Of a stretch of DNA of 64,000 nucleotides, positions 43,539 to 52,800 are shown piece after piece; position 1 is the first letter of the stretch; every line of letters starts with the position of its first letter. The position numbers and the translations under genes are program-made. Below the pieces are notes generated by a model. The model saw only the letters and a program-made list of their open reading frames with translations, ran no database searches and was not told where the DNA came from. Source of the DNA: Vulcanimicrobiota bacterium (GTDB taxonomy: Bacteria; Vulcanimicrobiota; Vulcanimicrobiia; Vulcanimicrobiales; Vulcanimicrobiaceae); NCBI GenBank assembly GCA_013036095.1, contig JAAXCW010000004.1:62001-126000 (forward strand), written 5' to 3'.

Positions 43539-44367
43539 GAGACGCCTCCCGGCAGTTGTGGCATTTGCGCTCGGCGGTTCCCTGCTGGCGGCCTGTTCGG
43601 GCGGCAACGGATCTTCCTCGGCGACGGCTTCGCCGGCGCCCAGCCCGGCGGCATCGGTCGTCGTGGCCGCGAGCCCGACAATGGCCGGCAGTCCTGCGCC
43701 GACCGCAACGCCGGCGGTCCCGGTCCGGCAAGTATCGTTCACCGACATTAGCGGCGACTTCGGACAGCAGCAGATTCAAGATGAAGCCGCACTCGGCATT
43801 TTGGATTCCACCAGCGGCGCATTCAAACCCAATGCGCCGATCACGCGCGCGCAGTTCGTGCGCTGGCTCGTCAAGGGGAACAACATCTACTTTAAAGACG
43901 CGGTCAGCAAGCAAATCCGCCTTGCCAAAACAGGTCCTCCGCTTTTCGCCGACGTGCCGGTCAACAACCCCGACTTCCAATACATTCAAGGTTTAGCCAA
44001 CGCCGGCTACGTCATCGGCATCGATAAGAAGCATTTTGCGCCCAATCGCGTTCTCACGCGCGAGGAGCTGCTCGCCATTAAGGCGCCGGTCGATGAAGGC
44101 GGGAACATCACGGCCGAGCCCGATATGAAGATGTACCTCGATAACTACAGCGATGTGGATAAGATCAATCCGCAATATATGTCGGCCATTCACGAGGACG
44201 AATCGGTCCGCACGACTAGGAACATTGCGCGAATCTGGGGCACGCTCAAAGCCCTCTCGCCGAAGAAACCGGTAACGCGAAGCGAAGCCGCCATCGCCAT
44301 TTGGGAAATCAACGACGGCAGCGCCGCCGTTGCACTGGGCCGTTCGGCCCCACCGCCGCCGAAATAG
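43537..44367 (+). CDS. S-layer homology (SLH) domain lipoprotein
   Basis: 276 aa. ATG 43537 starts a lipoprotein signal (LPAVVAFALGGSLLAACSGG) and a Ser/Ala/Pro-rich linker. Three SLH-type units follow: SFTDISGDFGQQQIQDEAALGIL...PNAPITRAQFVRWLV, LFADVPVNNPDFQYIQGLANAGYVIG...NRVLTREELLAI, and YSDVDKINPQYMSAIHED...KPVTRSEAAIAIWEI. SLH units bind secondary cell wall polymers; with a lipid anchor the protein would tether membrane and wall. The frame is open upstream, but those residues are antisense to the neighbour. Confidence 0.88.
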   Translation: MRRLPAVVAFALGGSLLAACSGGNGSSSATASPAPSPAASVVVAASPTMAGSPAPTATPAVPVRQVSFTDISGDFGQQQIQDEAALGILDSTSGAFKPNAPITRAQFVRWLVKGNNIYFKDAVSKQIRLAKTGPPLFADVPVNNPDFQYIQGLANAGYVIGIDKKHFAPNRVLTREELLAIKAPVDEGGNITAEPDMKMYLDNYSDVDKINPQYMSAIHEDESVRTTRNIARIWGTLKALSPKKPVTRSEAAIAIWEINDGSAAVALGRSAPPPPK

Positions 44368-44380
44368 GAGGATACCTGGA

Positions 44381-44497
44381 GTGAAAAATCCGTTGGACTC
44401 GTTGTGGGGCACGATCATCTGCGGGGTGATCCTAACCGCTGTTTTATATTGGGTTGCGGAAACGATCGTGAAACACGCCGCGGGAGTGAGTGCATAA
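44381..44497 (+). CDS. 38-aa single-span membrane protein
   Basis: GTG start preceded by AGGAGG nine bases upstream, then NPLDSLWGTIICGVILTAVLYWVAETIVK and a short polar tail. One transmembrane helix (residues 9-29). Its stop lies directly before the ATG of the urate-oxidase-N-type protein, and its size and fold suggest a small accessory subunit of that membrane protein. Not recognised as a known family. Confidence 0.7.
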   Translation: MKNPLDSLWGTIICGVILTAVLYWVAETIVKHAAGVSA

Positions 44498-45004
44498 ATG
44501 GAATGGCAAGAACCAATTTTCAAGTGGCTGCACGTATTGGCCGGGATCATGTGGATCGGTCTGCTCTACTTCTTCAACTTTGTCAACGCCGCGGCGGTCA
44601 AAGAAGCCACGGCCGCAGGCGAAGCCGGACCTATCAGCAAGTACATCATGCCGCGCGCGCTGCTCTACTTTCGCTGGGGTGCGGTAGCGACGTGGCTGCT
44701 CGGCGCAGCACTGCTGGGAAGCTACACGTACAACGGTATGAACGGGATATTCGCTGCGCTCGGATTACAGGGAGCCTATGCTCCGATCGGTATAGGCGCG
44801 TGGCTCGGCACCATTATGCTCATTAACGTGTGGGGTATCATCTGGCCCAACCAAAAGAAATTGCTGGGCCTGGTTCCGGCGACCGACGAGGAGAAAAACA
44901 AAGCCAGACGGGCAGCCTTTCTAGCCTCGCGCGTCAATACGATGCTCTCGATCCCGATGCTGTTCTTCATGGTGACGGGACCAAGCCAGAACATCTTCCA
45001 CTAA
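44498..45004 (+). CDS. urate oxidase N-terminal-type membrane protein (DUF989)
   Basis: 168 aa, four membrane segments. It begins with WQEPIFKWLHVLAGIMWIGLLYFFNFVN, the signature of the membrane domain that in PuuD proteins is fused to cytochrome c and oxidises urate; here only the membrane part is present. Histidine in KWLHVLAG and RWGAVATWLLGAALL and NVWGIIWPNQKKLLG are also typical. Standalone versions are common near cytochromes and have no proven role. A strong terminator follows. Confidence 0.82.
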   Translation: MEWQEPIFKWLHVLAGIMWIGLLYFFNFVNAAAVKEATAAGEAGPISKYIMPRALLYFRWGAVATWLLGAALLGSYTYNGMNGIFAALGLQGAYAPIGIGAWLGTIMLINVWGIIWPNQKKLLGLVPATDEEKNKARRAAFLASRVNTMLSIPMLFFMVTGPSQNIFH

Positions 45005-45015
45005 CCGCTGCAAAC

Positions 45016-45047
45016 AAAAAGCCCGGGGCGCCCCGGGCTTTTTTTTT
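45016..45047. terminator. strong intrinsic terminator, bidirectional
   Basis: A long GC stem (GCCCGGGG / CCCCGGGC extended by A5/T5 pairs) is followed by a run of nine T. It ends the SLH-small protein-DUF989 unit and also lies at the end of the convergent 234-aa gene. Confidence 0.92.
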
Positions 45048-45750
45048 ATTGTCCGACGGACGTCCCGTAGAACTTCGGACACAACAAGATGTCTTCGGTT
45101 TGCTGGGCCACCCATCCCAGCACCGCGTCGTCGATATCCAGCTTCCCTATCGAGGGCCACGTAAACCCTGATGAAAACTTCCACGGCATGCGAATATAGT
45201 GAAACCCGCCGCTGGAGTCTTGCAAACGAACAGCCAGCGTCACGTCAATGGGCTGATGATAGAGCGCCGGCGTCCTGATCGAAGCGTAGTAGGCGTCCTG
45301 CTCCAGTTCGTTGTCGATGCCGTTCATCTGTGGGTCGCCGACGACTCCGTTACAGCGCATATCAGCCGGAAAGATGACCACCGAGGGTTGCGCGTAGGAA
45401 AACGACTGCGGGAGCGCGCCCAAAATGATCACCGGCGCGGAAGAATCTGCGAGCCCGTCCACAAGCGTCGTGTTCATGCTCCGGTTGTGATCCGGAAGCA
45501 CTTCCATGTAGTCGACGCCATTGCAGCGGTACTTCGGCACGTTCATGACGATCCGGTACGTCCCCCAAGCCGAATCGAACTCGACCGGCGTCGAATTTCC
45601 GCTTCCGCGACGAAACTGCACGGTTTGGTCGAACTCCGCACGATTGATGCGGTCGGTCACGACGACGCGCATCGCCACATTGGTCTGCGGAGATAGCCGG
45701 GCGACGGCCTTGCATAAGCCGACGTTTAAAATAATGTGTTCAAGAGCCAC
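45046..45750 (-). CDS. conserved-looking protein of unknown function, about 234 aa
   Basis: GTG 45750 has GGAG ten bases upstream; the frame runs further up to 45840 but would then overlap the divergent aroH. The protein is beta-rich (NVAMRVVVTDRINRAEFDQTVQF, YRIVMNVPKYRCNGVDYMEVLPDHNR, SYAQPSVVIFPADMRCNG) with a cysteine in each of two similar YRCNG/MRCNG elements, suggesting a disulfide or two related domains. No clear cleavable signal with this start. I know no family. Confidence 0.65.
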   Translation of the reverse strand: MALEHIILNVGLCKAVARLSPQTNVAMRVVVTDRINRAEFDQTVQFRRGSGNSTPVEFDSAWGTYRIVMNVPKYRCNGVDYMEVLPDHNRSMNTTLVDGLADSSAPVIILGALPQSFSYAQPSVVIFPADMRCNGVVGDPQMNGIDNELEQDAYYASIRTPALYHQPIDVTLAVRLQDSSGGFHYIRMPWKFSSGFTWPSIGKLDIDDAVLGWVAQQTEDILLCPKFYGTSVGQ

Positions 45751-45811
45751 GCGCCCTGAATTCTCCGGGGCAAAGCGGTAAGCCCGCCTTGCGACGGCGA
45801 AAAGCGCGGCG

Positions 45812-46186
45812 ATGAAGATGCGCGGAATTCGCGGCGCCATTACGGTCGGGGCGGACGAACCTCAAGCGATCCTCGACGCGACCAAACGTCTGCTGACCGA
45901 GATGACCAACCGTAACGGCGTCGAGCTCGACGATATAGCCTCGGTCCTCTTCAGCATGACGCCCGACCTTCACGCCGCGTTTCCGGCGCTGGGAGCGCGC
46001 GAAATGGGCTGGGTCTACGTTCCGATGCTGCACTTCACCGAGATCGACGTGCCGGGTGCGATGCCGCGATGCATCCGCGTCCTGATGCATGTTGAAACGC
46101 CGCGATCGCAGGAAGCAATCGAACACGCCTATTTGGAAGGCGCGCGCGAACTGCGCCCCGATATCGCCGGCAAAGACCCGGCGTGA
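45812..46186 (+). CDS. aroH: chorismate mutase, AroH type
   Basis: 124 aa. RGIRGAITVGADEPQAILDATKRLL with the active-site arginine (RGAITV), DDIASVLFSMTPDLHAAFPALGAREMGW, and PRCIRVLMHVETPRSQEAIEHAYLEGARELRPDI are diagnostic of the trimeric Bacillus AroH fold, distinct from AroQ. Converts chorismate to prephenate. Coupled to the prephenate dehydrogenase gene by GTGA overlap, so tyrosine synthesis is the likely use. Confidence 0.95.
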   Translation: MKMRGIRGAITVGADEPQAILDATKRLLTEMTNRNGVELDDIASVLFSMTPDLHAAFPALGAREMGWVYVPMLHFTEIDVPGAMPRCIRVLMHVETPRSQEAIEHAYLEGARELRPDIAGKDPA

Positions 46187-46977
46187 ACGCGCCGGTCACG
46201 CTCGGCATCATCGGCACGGGTGCGCTCGGAGCTTCAATCGGCTTGCGCGGACGCGAGCTCGGCTGGCGGGTGACCGGCTTCGATGTCTCCGAACTTCAAT
46301 CGCAAGCAGCGCTGAGCCGGGGAGCGATCGATGAGGTCGTCACGCTCGACGAGACCTACGAACAGTCGGGGACGATCGTTTTGGCAATGCCGCCGCGCGC
46401 GGTGGTGAACGAGCTGCGCGGGATGCGCGACCGCAAACCGCGAGCACAGCTTATTTTGGACGTAGCGTCAGTGAAACAGCCGATCTTCGAAGCCGGACGC
46501 GGAGTAGCCAACTTCGTTGCGACACATCCGCTCGCGGGATCCGAACGCAGCGGCGCTTCCGCTGCGCGTGGAACGCTTTTTTTCGACAAGCCATGGATCT
46601 ACGTGCCGCCCGGCGACAAAGCGCTCGAGATGCGGGCTCGGGATTTTATCGCCGCGATGGGCGCGCGTGCGGTCCCGAGCGATGCGGCGGCGCACGACGA
46701 CATGCTGGCGCTTACGTCGCACGTTCCGCAATTGATCGCGACGGTTTTTTCTAAGACGTTCCGGCAGCAAAACATCGCCGATGCGAACGCGTTCTGCGGC
46801 CCCGTTGCCGCCGAGCTGCTACGGTTGGGCAACTCCAATGCGGAGCTGTGGCGCGAGATTTTTTCCTACAACGCTGAGAACGTCGCACGCCACGCGCGCG
46901 ACCTGGCGGCCAAATTAACCGCGGCCGCGCAAGCGTTAGTGAAGGAAGCCAAGCCCGAAGAAAACGATTCCCACTAG
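46183..46977 (+). CDS. tyrA: prephenate dehydrogenase
   Basis: 264 aa. NAD-binding GIIGTGALGASIGL, then SVKQPIFEAG, FVATHPLAGSERSGASAARG with the catalytic histidine, SHVPQLIATV (second conserved His) and GNSNAELWREIFSYN. Oxidatively decarboxylates prephenate to 4-hydroxyphenylpyruvate. GTG start overlapping aroH; no ACT domain, so feedback control would be by another route. The 3' end overlaps the convergent DUF4337 gene by 42 bases. Confidence 0.94.
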   Translation: MNAPVTLGIIGTGALGASIGLRGRELGWRVTGFDVSELQSQAALSRGAIDEVVTLDETYEQSGTIVLAMPPRAVVNELRGMRDRKPRAQLILDVASVKQPIFEAGRGVANFVATHPLAGSERSGASAARGTLFFDKPWIYVPPGDKALEMRARDFIAAMGARAVPSDAAAHDDMLALTSHVPQLIATVFSKTFRQQNIADANAFCGPVAAELLRLGNSNAELWREIFSYNAENVARHARDLAAKLTAAAQALVKEAKPEENDSH

Positions 46978-47505
46978 TGTCGCGCCGGCCGCCACGAAGA
47001 GCATCGCGCGCGTGCGCATCAGCGCCGTAATCGAAACTAGAACGATCGAGACTTCGAAAAGCGTTGTCGAGACCTCAAATTTCTCGTAAGCTTTCATGTA
47101 GCCTTCGGAGTCTCTGAAGTGTTCTTGCGCGGCAAGGTCGTCGTTTTGCGCGATTTTGAGGATCTTATCGGCTTTTGCCCCCTCGTGCGTGACCGTGGTT
47201 TGCATCTGCGTCCGCGCTTGAGCGGCCGTGACTATGCCGGTCCCCAGCATGGCCTGGTATACGTGGCTTTTTATCCGGCTGGATTCATAATAGCCATACT
47301 GATCGGCGGATTTTATTTGATAGAGAATCGCTTCGTTTTTTTCGGCGAGTCCCGAAATGGAGTTGTGGTTGGCCATGAGCGTCGCTAGCGCCGCCAATAC
47401 CGCGATGACGGCCGCCGCGATCGGAACAAGAATCCCACCTTGGGCGATCTGTTCGTGGCGTTCCATCGCTTCGTCTAACGCGTGACCGGCATTGAATTCG
47501 GGCAT
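46936..47505 (-). CDS. DUF4337 membrane protein
   Basis: 189 aa. N-terminal GHALDEAMERHEQIAQ, a membrane helix (VPIAAAVIAVLAALATLMA), a soluble middle with KSADQYGYYESSRIKSHVYQ, and two C-terminal helices (VSIVLVSITALM, MLFVAAGATLVGIVFFG). The order matches DUF4337, function unknown. Divergent from the serine hydrolase gene. Confidence 0.85.
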   Translation of the reverse strand: MPEFNAGHALDEAMERHEQIAQGGILVPIAAAVIAVLAALATLMANHNSISGLAEKNEAILYQIKSADQYGYYESSRIKSHVYQAMLGTGIVTAAQARTQMQTTVTHEGAKADKILKIAQNDDLAAQEHFRDSEGYMKAYEKFEVSTTLFEVSIVLVSITALMRTRAMLFVAAGATLVGIVFFGLGFLH

Positions 47506-47537
47506 GCATTCTTACTACGCCGCAGAACCGTCGCTTC

Positions 47538-48356
47538 ATGCAAGAAGCGGTTGCATATCACGAGCGTCATAAACCGCAGGCGCTGATCGTCTCGCGTGGC
47601 GGCAACGTGGAGGTCGAGGAGTACGACGGCGGACTGGACGCAAGCAAACCACATGCGCTTTACAGCGGCACCAAGAGTTTTTGGGGGCCGTTAGCGCTCG
47701 TTGCGCAACGCGAAGGATTGTTGCAACTCGACGAAACCGCCGGCGCAACGTTTCCATCGTGGCGCGAGGACCCCGTCAAGCGTCAAGTGACGATCCGCCA
47801 TCTGCTGACGCTGACGGCCGGTATCGGTTTCGGCGGACTGGGCAACGCGGTGCCGGTGTACGAGAAGGCGCTTGCGGTTCAACTCAAAGATCGGCCGGGC
47901 TCGCGCTTCACCTATGGCGGCATACCGCTGCAAATATTCGGTGCGATTCTTTCGGAGAAACTCAAACCACGCAAGGTGACGCCGCACGAATATCTGCAGG
48001 CGATGATTCTGAAACCGGCCGGCGTCGAGATCGCATCATGGCGCAGACTCGCGGACGGAACGCAGCCGCTCCCGACCGGCGCTTTTCTCACGGCGCGAAA
48101 CTGGCTGGCCTATGGCCAGTACGTCTTGGCGCATCGCGCCGAGTTCGCCGAGTGCTTTACCGGTACGGAAGCCAACCCGCGTTACGGTTTGTGCTGGTGG
48201 TTCGCTCCGCCGGGCGCAGCCACGGACACGGTTTACGCCAGCGGCTCGGGGGGACAGGCGCTTTACGTCGTGCCGTCAGCGGCATTGGTTGTGGCGCGAT
48301 TCGGCGGCGGCGGTTCGTTCAAACATGACGCGTTTTTGAAACGGCTCAACGTATGA
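47538..48356 (+). CDS. serine hydrolase, beta-lactamase class C/PBP4-like family
   Basis: 272 aa. Catalytic SxxK is YSGTKSFWGP near residue 44; RHLLTLTAGIGFGG follows as in esterase EstB-type enzymes; the YxN position reads TYGG (asparagine absent), and SGSGGQALYVVP replaces the KTG box. Penicillin-recognising fold acting as esterase, peptidase or lactamase. No signal peptide is seen. The 3' end overlaps the convergent GNAT gene by 11 bases. Confidence 0.85.
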   Translation: MQEAVAYHERHKPQALIVSRGGNVEVEEYDGGLDASKPHALYSGTKSFWGPLALVAQREGLLQLDETAGATFPSWREDPVKRQVTIRHLLTLTAGIGFGGLGNAVPVYEKALAVQLKDRPGSRFTYGGIPLQIFGAILSEKLKPRKVTPHEYLQAMILKPAGVEIASWRRLADGTQPLPTGAFLTARNWLAYGQYVLAHRAEFAECFTGTEANPRYGLCWWFAPPGAATDTVYASGSGGQALYVVPSAALVVARFGGGGSFKHDAFLKRLNV

Positions 48357-48789
48357 TTCTTGTCATCCTGAGCCGATCGCGCAGCGAGCCTGTCGAAGGG
48401 TCACCATCTTCGGCGCGCTCGACGAAGACGAAGCCGAGCCGTTCGTACAGGCGGATCGCGCGGCTGTTGTCTTTTTCGACAAGCAATTCTAGCGCATCGT
48501 GTGTTTGCACCAACCGTTGCAAAAGCGCGCTGCCGCAGCCTTTGTTTCGTTGTTTAGGCGCAACGGCGATGGAGCGAATTCGAACGGGCTGGGAGTCATA
48601 GTCAAGCAGCGCGTAGCCGGCAACGGCGCCGGTGTCTTCTGCCACGACCGCTCGCAAAGGGCCGGCGCTTAGCAACGAGTCGTAGAGCCCGTCCGGGTAC
48701 TGTTGTTCGTCAGGAAACGACACGCGATCGATCTCTTTGATCGCCGGCATATCTTGCGGCTCGAAGCCCCTGACGCGATAGTGTTGCAA
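48346..48789 (-). CDS. GNAT family N-acetyltransferase with repeat-encoded tail
   Basis: 147 aa. RIRSIAVAPKQRNKGCGSALLQRL is the acetyl-CoA loop (Q/RxxGxG/A), and NSRAIRLYERLGFVFVERAEDG the usual end, comparable with RimI-type acetyltransferases. The last 22 residues (DPSTGSLRDRLRMTRIIR) are encoded by the dispersed palindromic repeat, so the native C-terminus was extended or replaced. Substrate unknown. Confidence 0.82.
   Translation of the reverse strand: MQHYRVRGFEPQDMPAIKEIDRVSFPDEQQYPDGLYDSLLSAGPLRAVVAEDTGAVAGYALLDYDSQPVRIRSIAVAPKQRNKGCGSALLQRLVQTHDALELLVEKDNSRAIRLYERLGFVFVERAEDGDPSTGSLRDRLRMTRIIR
48361..48406 (-). repeat. dispersed palindromic repeat, copy B, at the end of a GNAT gene
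   Basis: Sequence TGTCATCCTGAGCC...GAGCCTGTCGAAGGGTCACC, same family as copies at 35141 and 57222. It supplies the C-terminal codons of the GNAT gene and is read in the same frame as copy A. A GATCGCGC/GCGC insert separates the two half sites. Confidence 0.7.
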
Positions 48790-48798
48790 GGCCGCCTA

Positions 48799-49896
48799 TC
48801 ATTCCGCAGCTTTGCGAACCGCGTCTTCGAAAACGGCTTCGCCGCGCGTGGCAGCCTCGTAGAGCGCGATCGCCGAAGCGTTTGACAAAACGCGGTGTCG
48901 CCACCAACGACCTTCCGGCGAGCCGGCGCCGGGTCCGAGCGCGGTCAAGCGCGGGGTGATCGCTTGGACGGCGTGAACGCTCAACACGTAGTCGTGATCG
49001 CTGAGAAAATTGACAAATGCCTCGAGCGGCGGAAAAGCCGCCAGATTACCCTGGCGATCGAGCAGCCCGTATTCGACCGGGTCGACGCCGGCGATCATGG
49101 CGGACGCGCGGCACCATTGCGCGACCTTCACTTCATCGCCTAATGAAGGCGCGGCATGCGCGCTCAAGAGGACGGTCACGAAGCGCGCATCGTGACCACG
49201 CACGAGCGCTTCAGCGCCGGACAAACAATGATGTCCGCCCGTTCCGGCAATGGCGAGCTCCGGCAGCAGCGTACCGTCCTCATTGAATTGAAAGACGGCC
49301 GTTTTCATCATGTCATGATAGAACGCCGCGGCGATCGCGACGTCGCGATCGACCGTTGGCCGGCCGCCGAAATAGATCGCGTCGTAAGTCTTCGCGAAAT
49401 GCTCCGCCATTGAAGCATTGAAGAGCTCGTGGACGAGCAGGCCGCCCGGGTAGCTATGATGCGAATCGTAAGCGCTTCCGGCGGCGCTCCAAAATGGCTG
49501 CACCACACCGGCTCGCTCGGTGCCCGGCGGGAAAATTCCCGAAACCGGATCGCCGGGCTTGATGAAGCCTTGACCGGCGAGCGCATCGCGTAACGCCAAT
49601 CGCGACTCCGCAGTCGGGTATTTTCGCGCGTACATCGGGACAGGATCGGCCAGAATGCCCAGCACGTCCGCGCGGATACGTGAATTCGCGATCGACCTTG
49701 CAAGATGCATCGCGCCCGCATAGTGCGTTTGAATGAACTTGGAACCGCGCGCGATTAGCGCGGCGCGCGCATTTCCCGCGCTCAAACCATTCGGAGTCGC
49801 CGGCAGTTCGGCAGCCGAAGCGGGAACCGCGACCAGTGGCAGCGCGGCCGCTCCCGCGGTGGCCAGAAACCAGCCGCGGGAGACGCCGTTACACAT
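48799..49896 (-). CDS. exported HD-domain protein
   Basis: 365 aa from ATG 49896 (shares one base with the propeller stop). Signal SRGWFLATAGAAALPLVAVPASA, Tat-like layout. Core: YDSHHSYPGGLLVHELFN (metal histidines), AIAAAFYHDMMKTAVFQF (HD pair), TGGHHCLSGAEALV, VTVLLSAHAAP, the order of HD phosphohydrolases. An exported HD protein is uncommon because substrates are normally cytoplasmic nucleotides. Preceding propeller genes form one operon. Substrate unknown. Confidence 0.78.
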   Translation of the reverse strand: MCNGVSRGWFLATAGAAALPLVAVPASAAELPATPNGLSAGNARAALIARGSKFIQTHYAGAMHLARSIANSRIRADVLGILADPVPMYARKYPTAESRLALRDALAGQGFIKPGDPVSGIFPPGTERAGVVQPFWSAAGSAYDSHHSYPGGLLVHELFNASMAEHFAKTYDAIYFGGRPTVDRDVAIAAAFYHDMMKTAVFQFNEDGTLLPELAIAGTGGHHCLSGAEALVRGHDARFVTVLLSAHAAPSLGDEVKVAQWCRASAMIAGVDPVEYGLLDRQGNLAAFPPLEAFVNFLSDHDYVLSVHAVQAITPRLTALGPGAGSPEGRWWRHRVLSNASAIALYEAATRGEAVFEDAVRKAAE

Positions 49897-52800
49897 CAGT
49901 GCACTTGCGCTGCGCCGGCGATCGTCCCGGCGCCGGCTGCTTTCACGTCGTTCGAGAGCGGCACAAGCGTACCGCTGACAAACGCGTTGTAGCGAGCCAT
50001 CGCAGAGGCGTATTCGCGATCGAAACGGCGCGCATACTCGAGTCGCGCCGGTGTCGGCGGAGCGCCCGCCGCACCGAAGCCGCCACCCGGCAGATCTTCG
50101 CGCAGAGCGCCCGGCCATTGTAAGGAGTCTTCACCGTTCTTGTAGTTGGCCGTGAACGTGCTGAAGATGGCATTGCGCGTCTGCTGAGCAGCAGTTACGC
50201 GTGCGAGAAGTGCACTATTCCCGTTCTTTTGCAGCGCTGCCGCGGCGTCGGCTAACGACTTCTTCTGCGCGTCCAAATTGTTGAGCACCGTGCTGATCTT
50301 GCCCGACATGCCCAAGTATTTCTTCGCGAAGGCGTAGGCCGCGGTGAAGTCCGCTTGCGTGTACGGACTCAGCGGGTCTTTCTTGACGGTGAAGGCCTGC
50401 GTAAACGTGCGGCCGCCAAGCGTGATGCGTGCGGAGTAGTTCCCCGGGGGAGCCAGCACGCCAAGTGCCGCGCCGCCGAACCCACCGCCGGCGCCCAGTT
50501 GCGGATTGCCCGTCCATTGCGTGACGCCGTCTTCGCGGAAATTCCACACGACGCGATTGATGCCGGCGTAATCGGTCGGACCGCCCCCGGCGCCAAAGAA
50601 AACAGGAACCTCACTTGCCGCTTCGCCGCTCGTCCGCGTGGCCCGAACCGGCGGACGGATATGCCGGATCACGGTTCCCTTTGCATTGAGTATCTCGATG
50701 GTCGGCGCAGATTTTTCCGGCGCGCCCAGGTAGTAGTCAATAATCGCGCCGTTGGGCGGATTGTCGCCGCTGAAGCGCGTGTAGAGTCCCTCGTCGTTCG
50801 AGTGCGTCACGTATTGGTAAGCGGTGCGCGGCTTAAAGAGCATCGCACCGCGGCCTTGCGCTTGCGGAAGCTGCTGCAGCGAGGTCAAGTCGTCGAATAT
50901 CCACAGCGCGCGCCCGTGCGTCGCGATCGCCAAGTCGTTGAAGTTCGACTGCTCGCGAATATCGCGCACCGAAACGGTTGGAACGTTCAGTTTGAAGTCG
51001 CTCCAGTGGCCGCCGCCGTCGTAAGAAACCCACAGCCCGTTTTCGGTGCCCGCAAAAACGAGATTGCGGTTGCGGCCGTCCGGACGCACGGTGCGAACGT
51101 ACTGATCGGCGGGCAGTCCGTTGACGATCTTCGTCCACGTGCTCCCGTAGTTGCGCGTCACGTAAAGGTACGGCGCGTAATTGCCGTCGCGGTGATCGTC
51201 AAAAATCGCATATGCCGTGCCCGCTACGATCGGCGAGGGCGCTACGGTCTCAACGCGCGCTAACTCCGGCGGTCCCGAAGGCGTGACGTTACGCCAATGT
51301 TTGCCGCCGTCGCGCGTCACCTGCACAAGCCCGTCGTCGGTGCCGACCCAGATCTCGCCGGCGTGCAGACGCGAGCCTTCGATGTACAGGATGTTGTCGG
51401 AGAACTCCGCGCTCGAAACGTCGGTTGCGAGCGGCCCTCCCGCCGGAATCTGGTGCGCCTTGATGTTGCGCGTCAAATCCGGACTGATGGGCGTCCAATG
51501 GACGCCGCGATCGCTCGACTGGAAGACGACGTCGCCGCCCAGCCACAAGAGCTTGCTGTTCCAAGGGGCGAACGCGATCGGCGAATCCCAGTTGAACCGG
51601 TATTTGCGGTTGGCGAGATTGAACGAGTTACGATCGAAATCGAAGTACGGACTAACGCCGCGCCCCGATTGCAGCTTCTTGCTGTACGCGTTGATGTTTC
51701 CCGTCTGCGAATCGGCCATGATGTAGTTGCCGTCCCCGGGGTCGGGAACCGCCCACATGCCGTCACCGCCGACGACGTTGAGCCAGTCGTCATCCAAGAT
51801 GCCCGAACGGTTGCGCGAATTCGACGGCCCGCAAAAAGCGTTGTTATCTTGCAGCGGCGCACAGACCCAGTACGGATTTTCGTTCGAAAGCCCCACGTGA
51901 TAGACTTGCCCGATCGGTATGTTGCGCGAGAACGACCAGTTGCGGCCGCCGTCAACGGTGAGTGCGTAGCCGCCGTCCTCACCGACGATCATGCGGTTGG
52001 CGTTGTCGGGTGCGATCCACATCGCGTGGTAATCCACGTGAACCGGGTTGGCAATCGTGCGGAAACGCCGGCCCCCGTCGCGACTTTCGGCGAGCTGCTC
52101 CGAAACGGCATACACGTGATTGGCATTGCTTGGATCGATGTTGATATGCGTGAAATAAAACGGGCGCTGATCGACCAGCGTGTCGTCGCTGACCATCTCC
52201 CAGGTAGCACCGGCGTCGTCGCTGCGCCACAGGATGCCGCCCTTGGCTTCTATGACGGCGTAGACCCGATTACTGTTATTTGGAGCGACGGCCACCGCGA
52301 TGCGTCCCATCTCGCCTGTCGGCAAACCGTTGCCGGTCAGCTGCGTCCAGGTCATGCCGCCGTCGGTCGATTTATAGAGGCCGTCTTGCGGGCCGCCGCT
52401 GTGGAACGTCCACGGCAGGCGCCGGAACTGCCACATGCCGGCATAAAGCACCGCCGGATGATTTGGATCCATCGCGATTTCCGATGCGCCGGTCTGCGGG
52501 CCAACGTAGAGGGTTTTCGTCCAGGTTTGCCCGCCGTCGTTGGTGACGAAGACGCCGCGTTCGGTGCTGTCACGGAACGGATCGCCGCTCGCGCCGACAA
52601 TGACGTGATTGGGATTGCCCGGATCGACAACGATTCGCGAGATGTGCCGCGTGTCGCGCAGCCCGACGTTCGTCCACGTCTTACCGCCATCGGTCGACTT
52701 ATAGACGCCGTCGCCATAACTCACGTCATTGCGCGGATTCGATTCTCCGGTCCCGACCCAAACGGTATTTTCGTTGGTCGGGTCGATCGTCACAGCGCCG

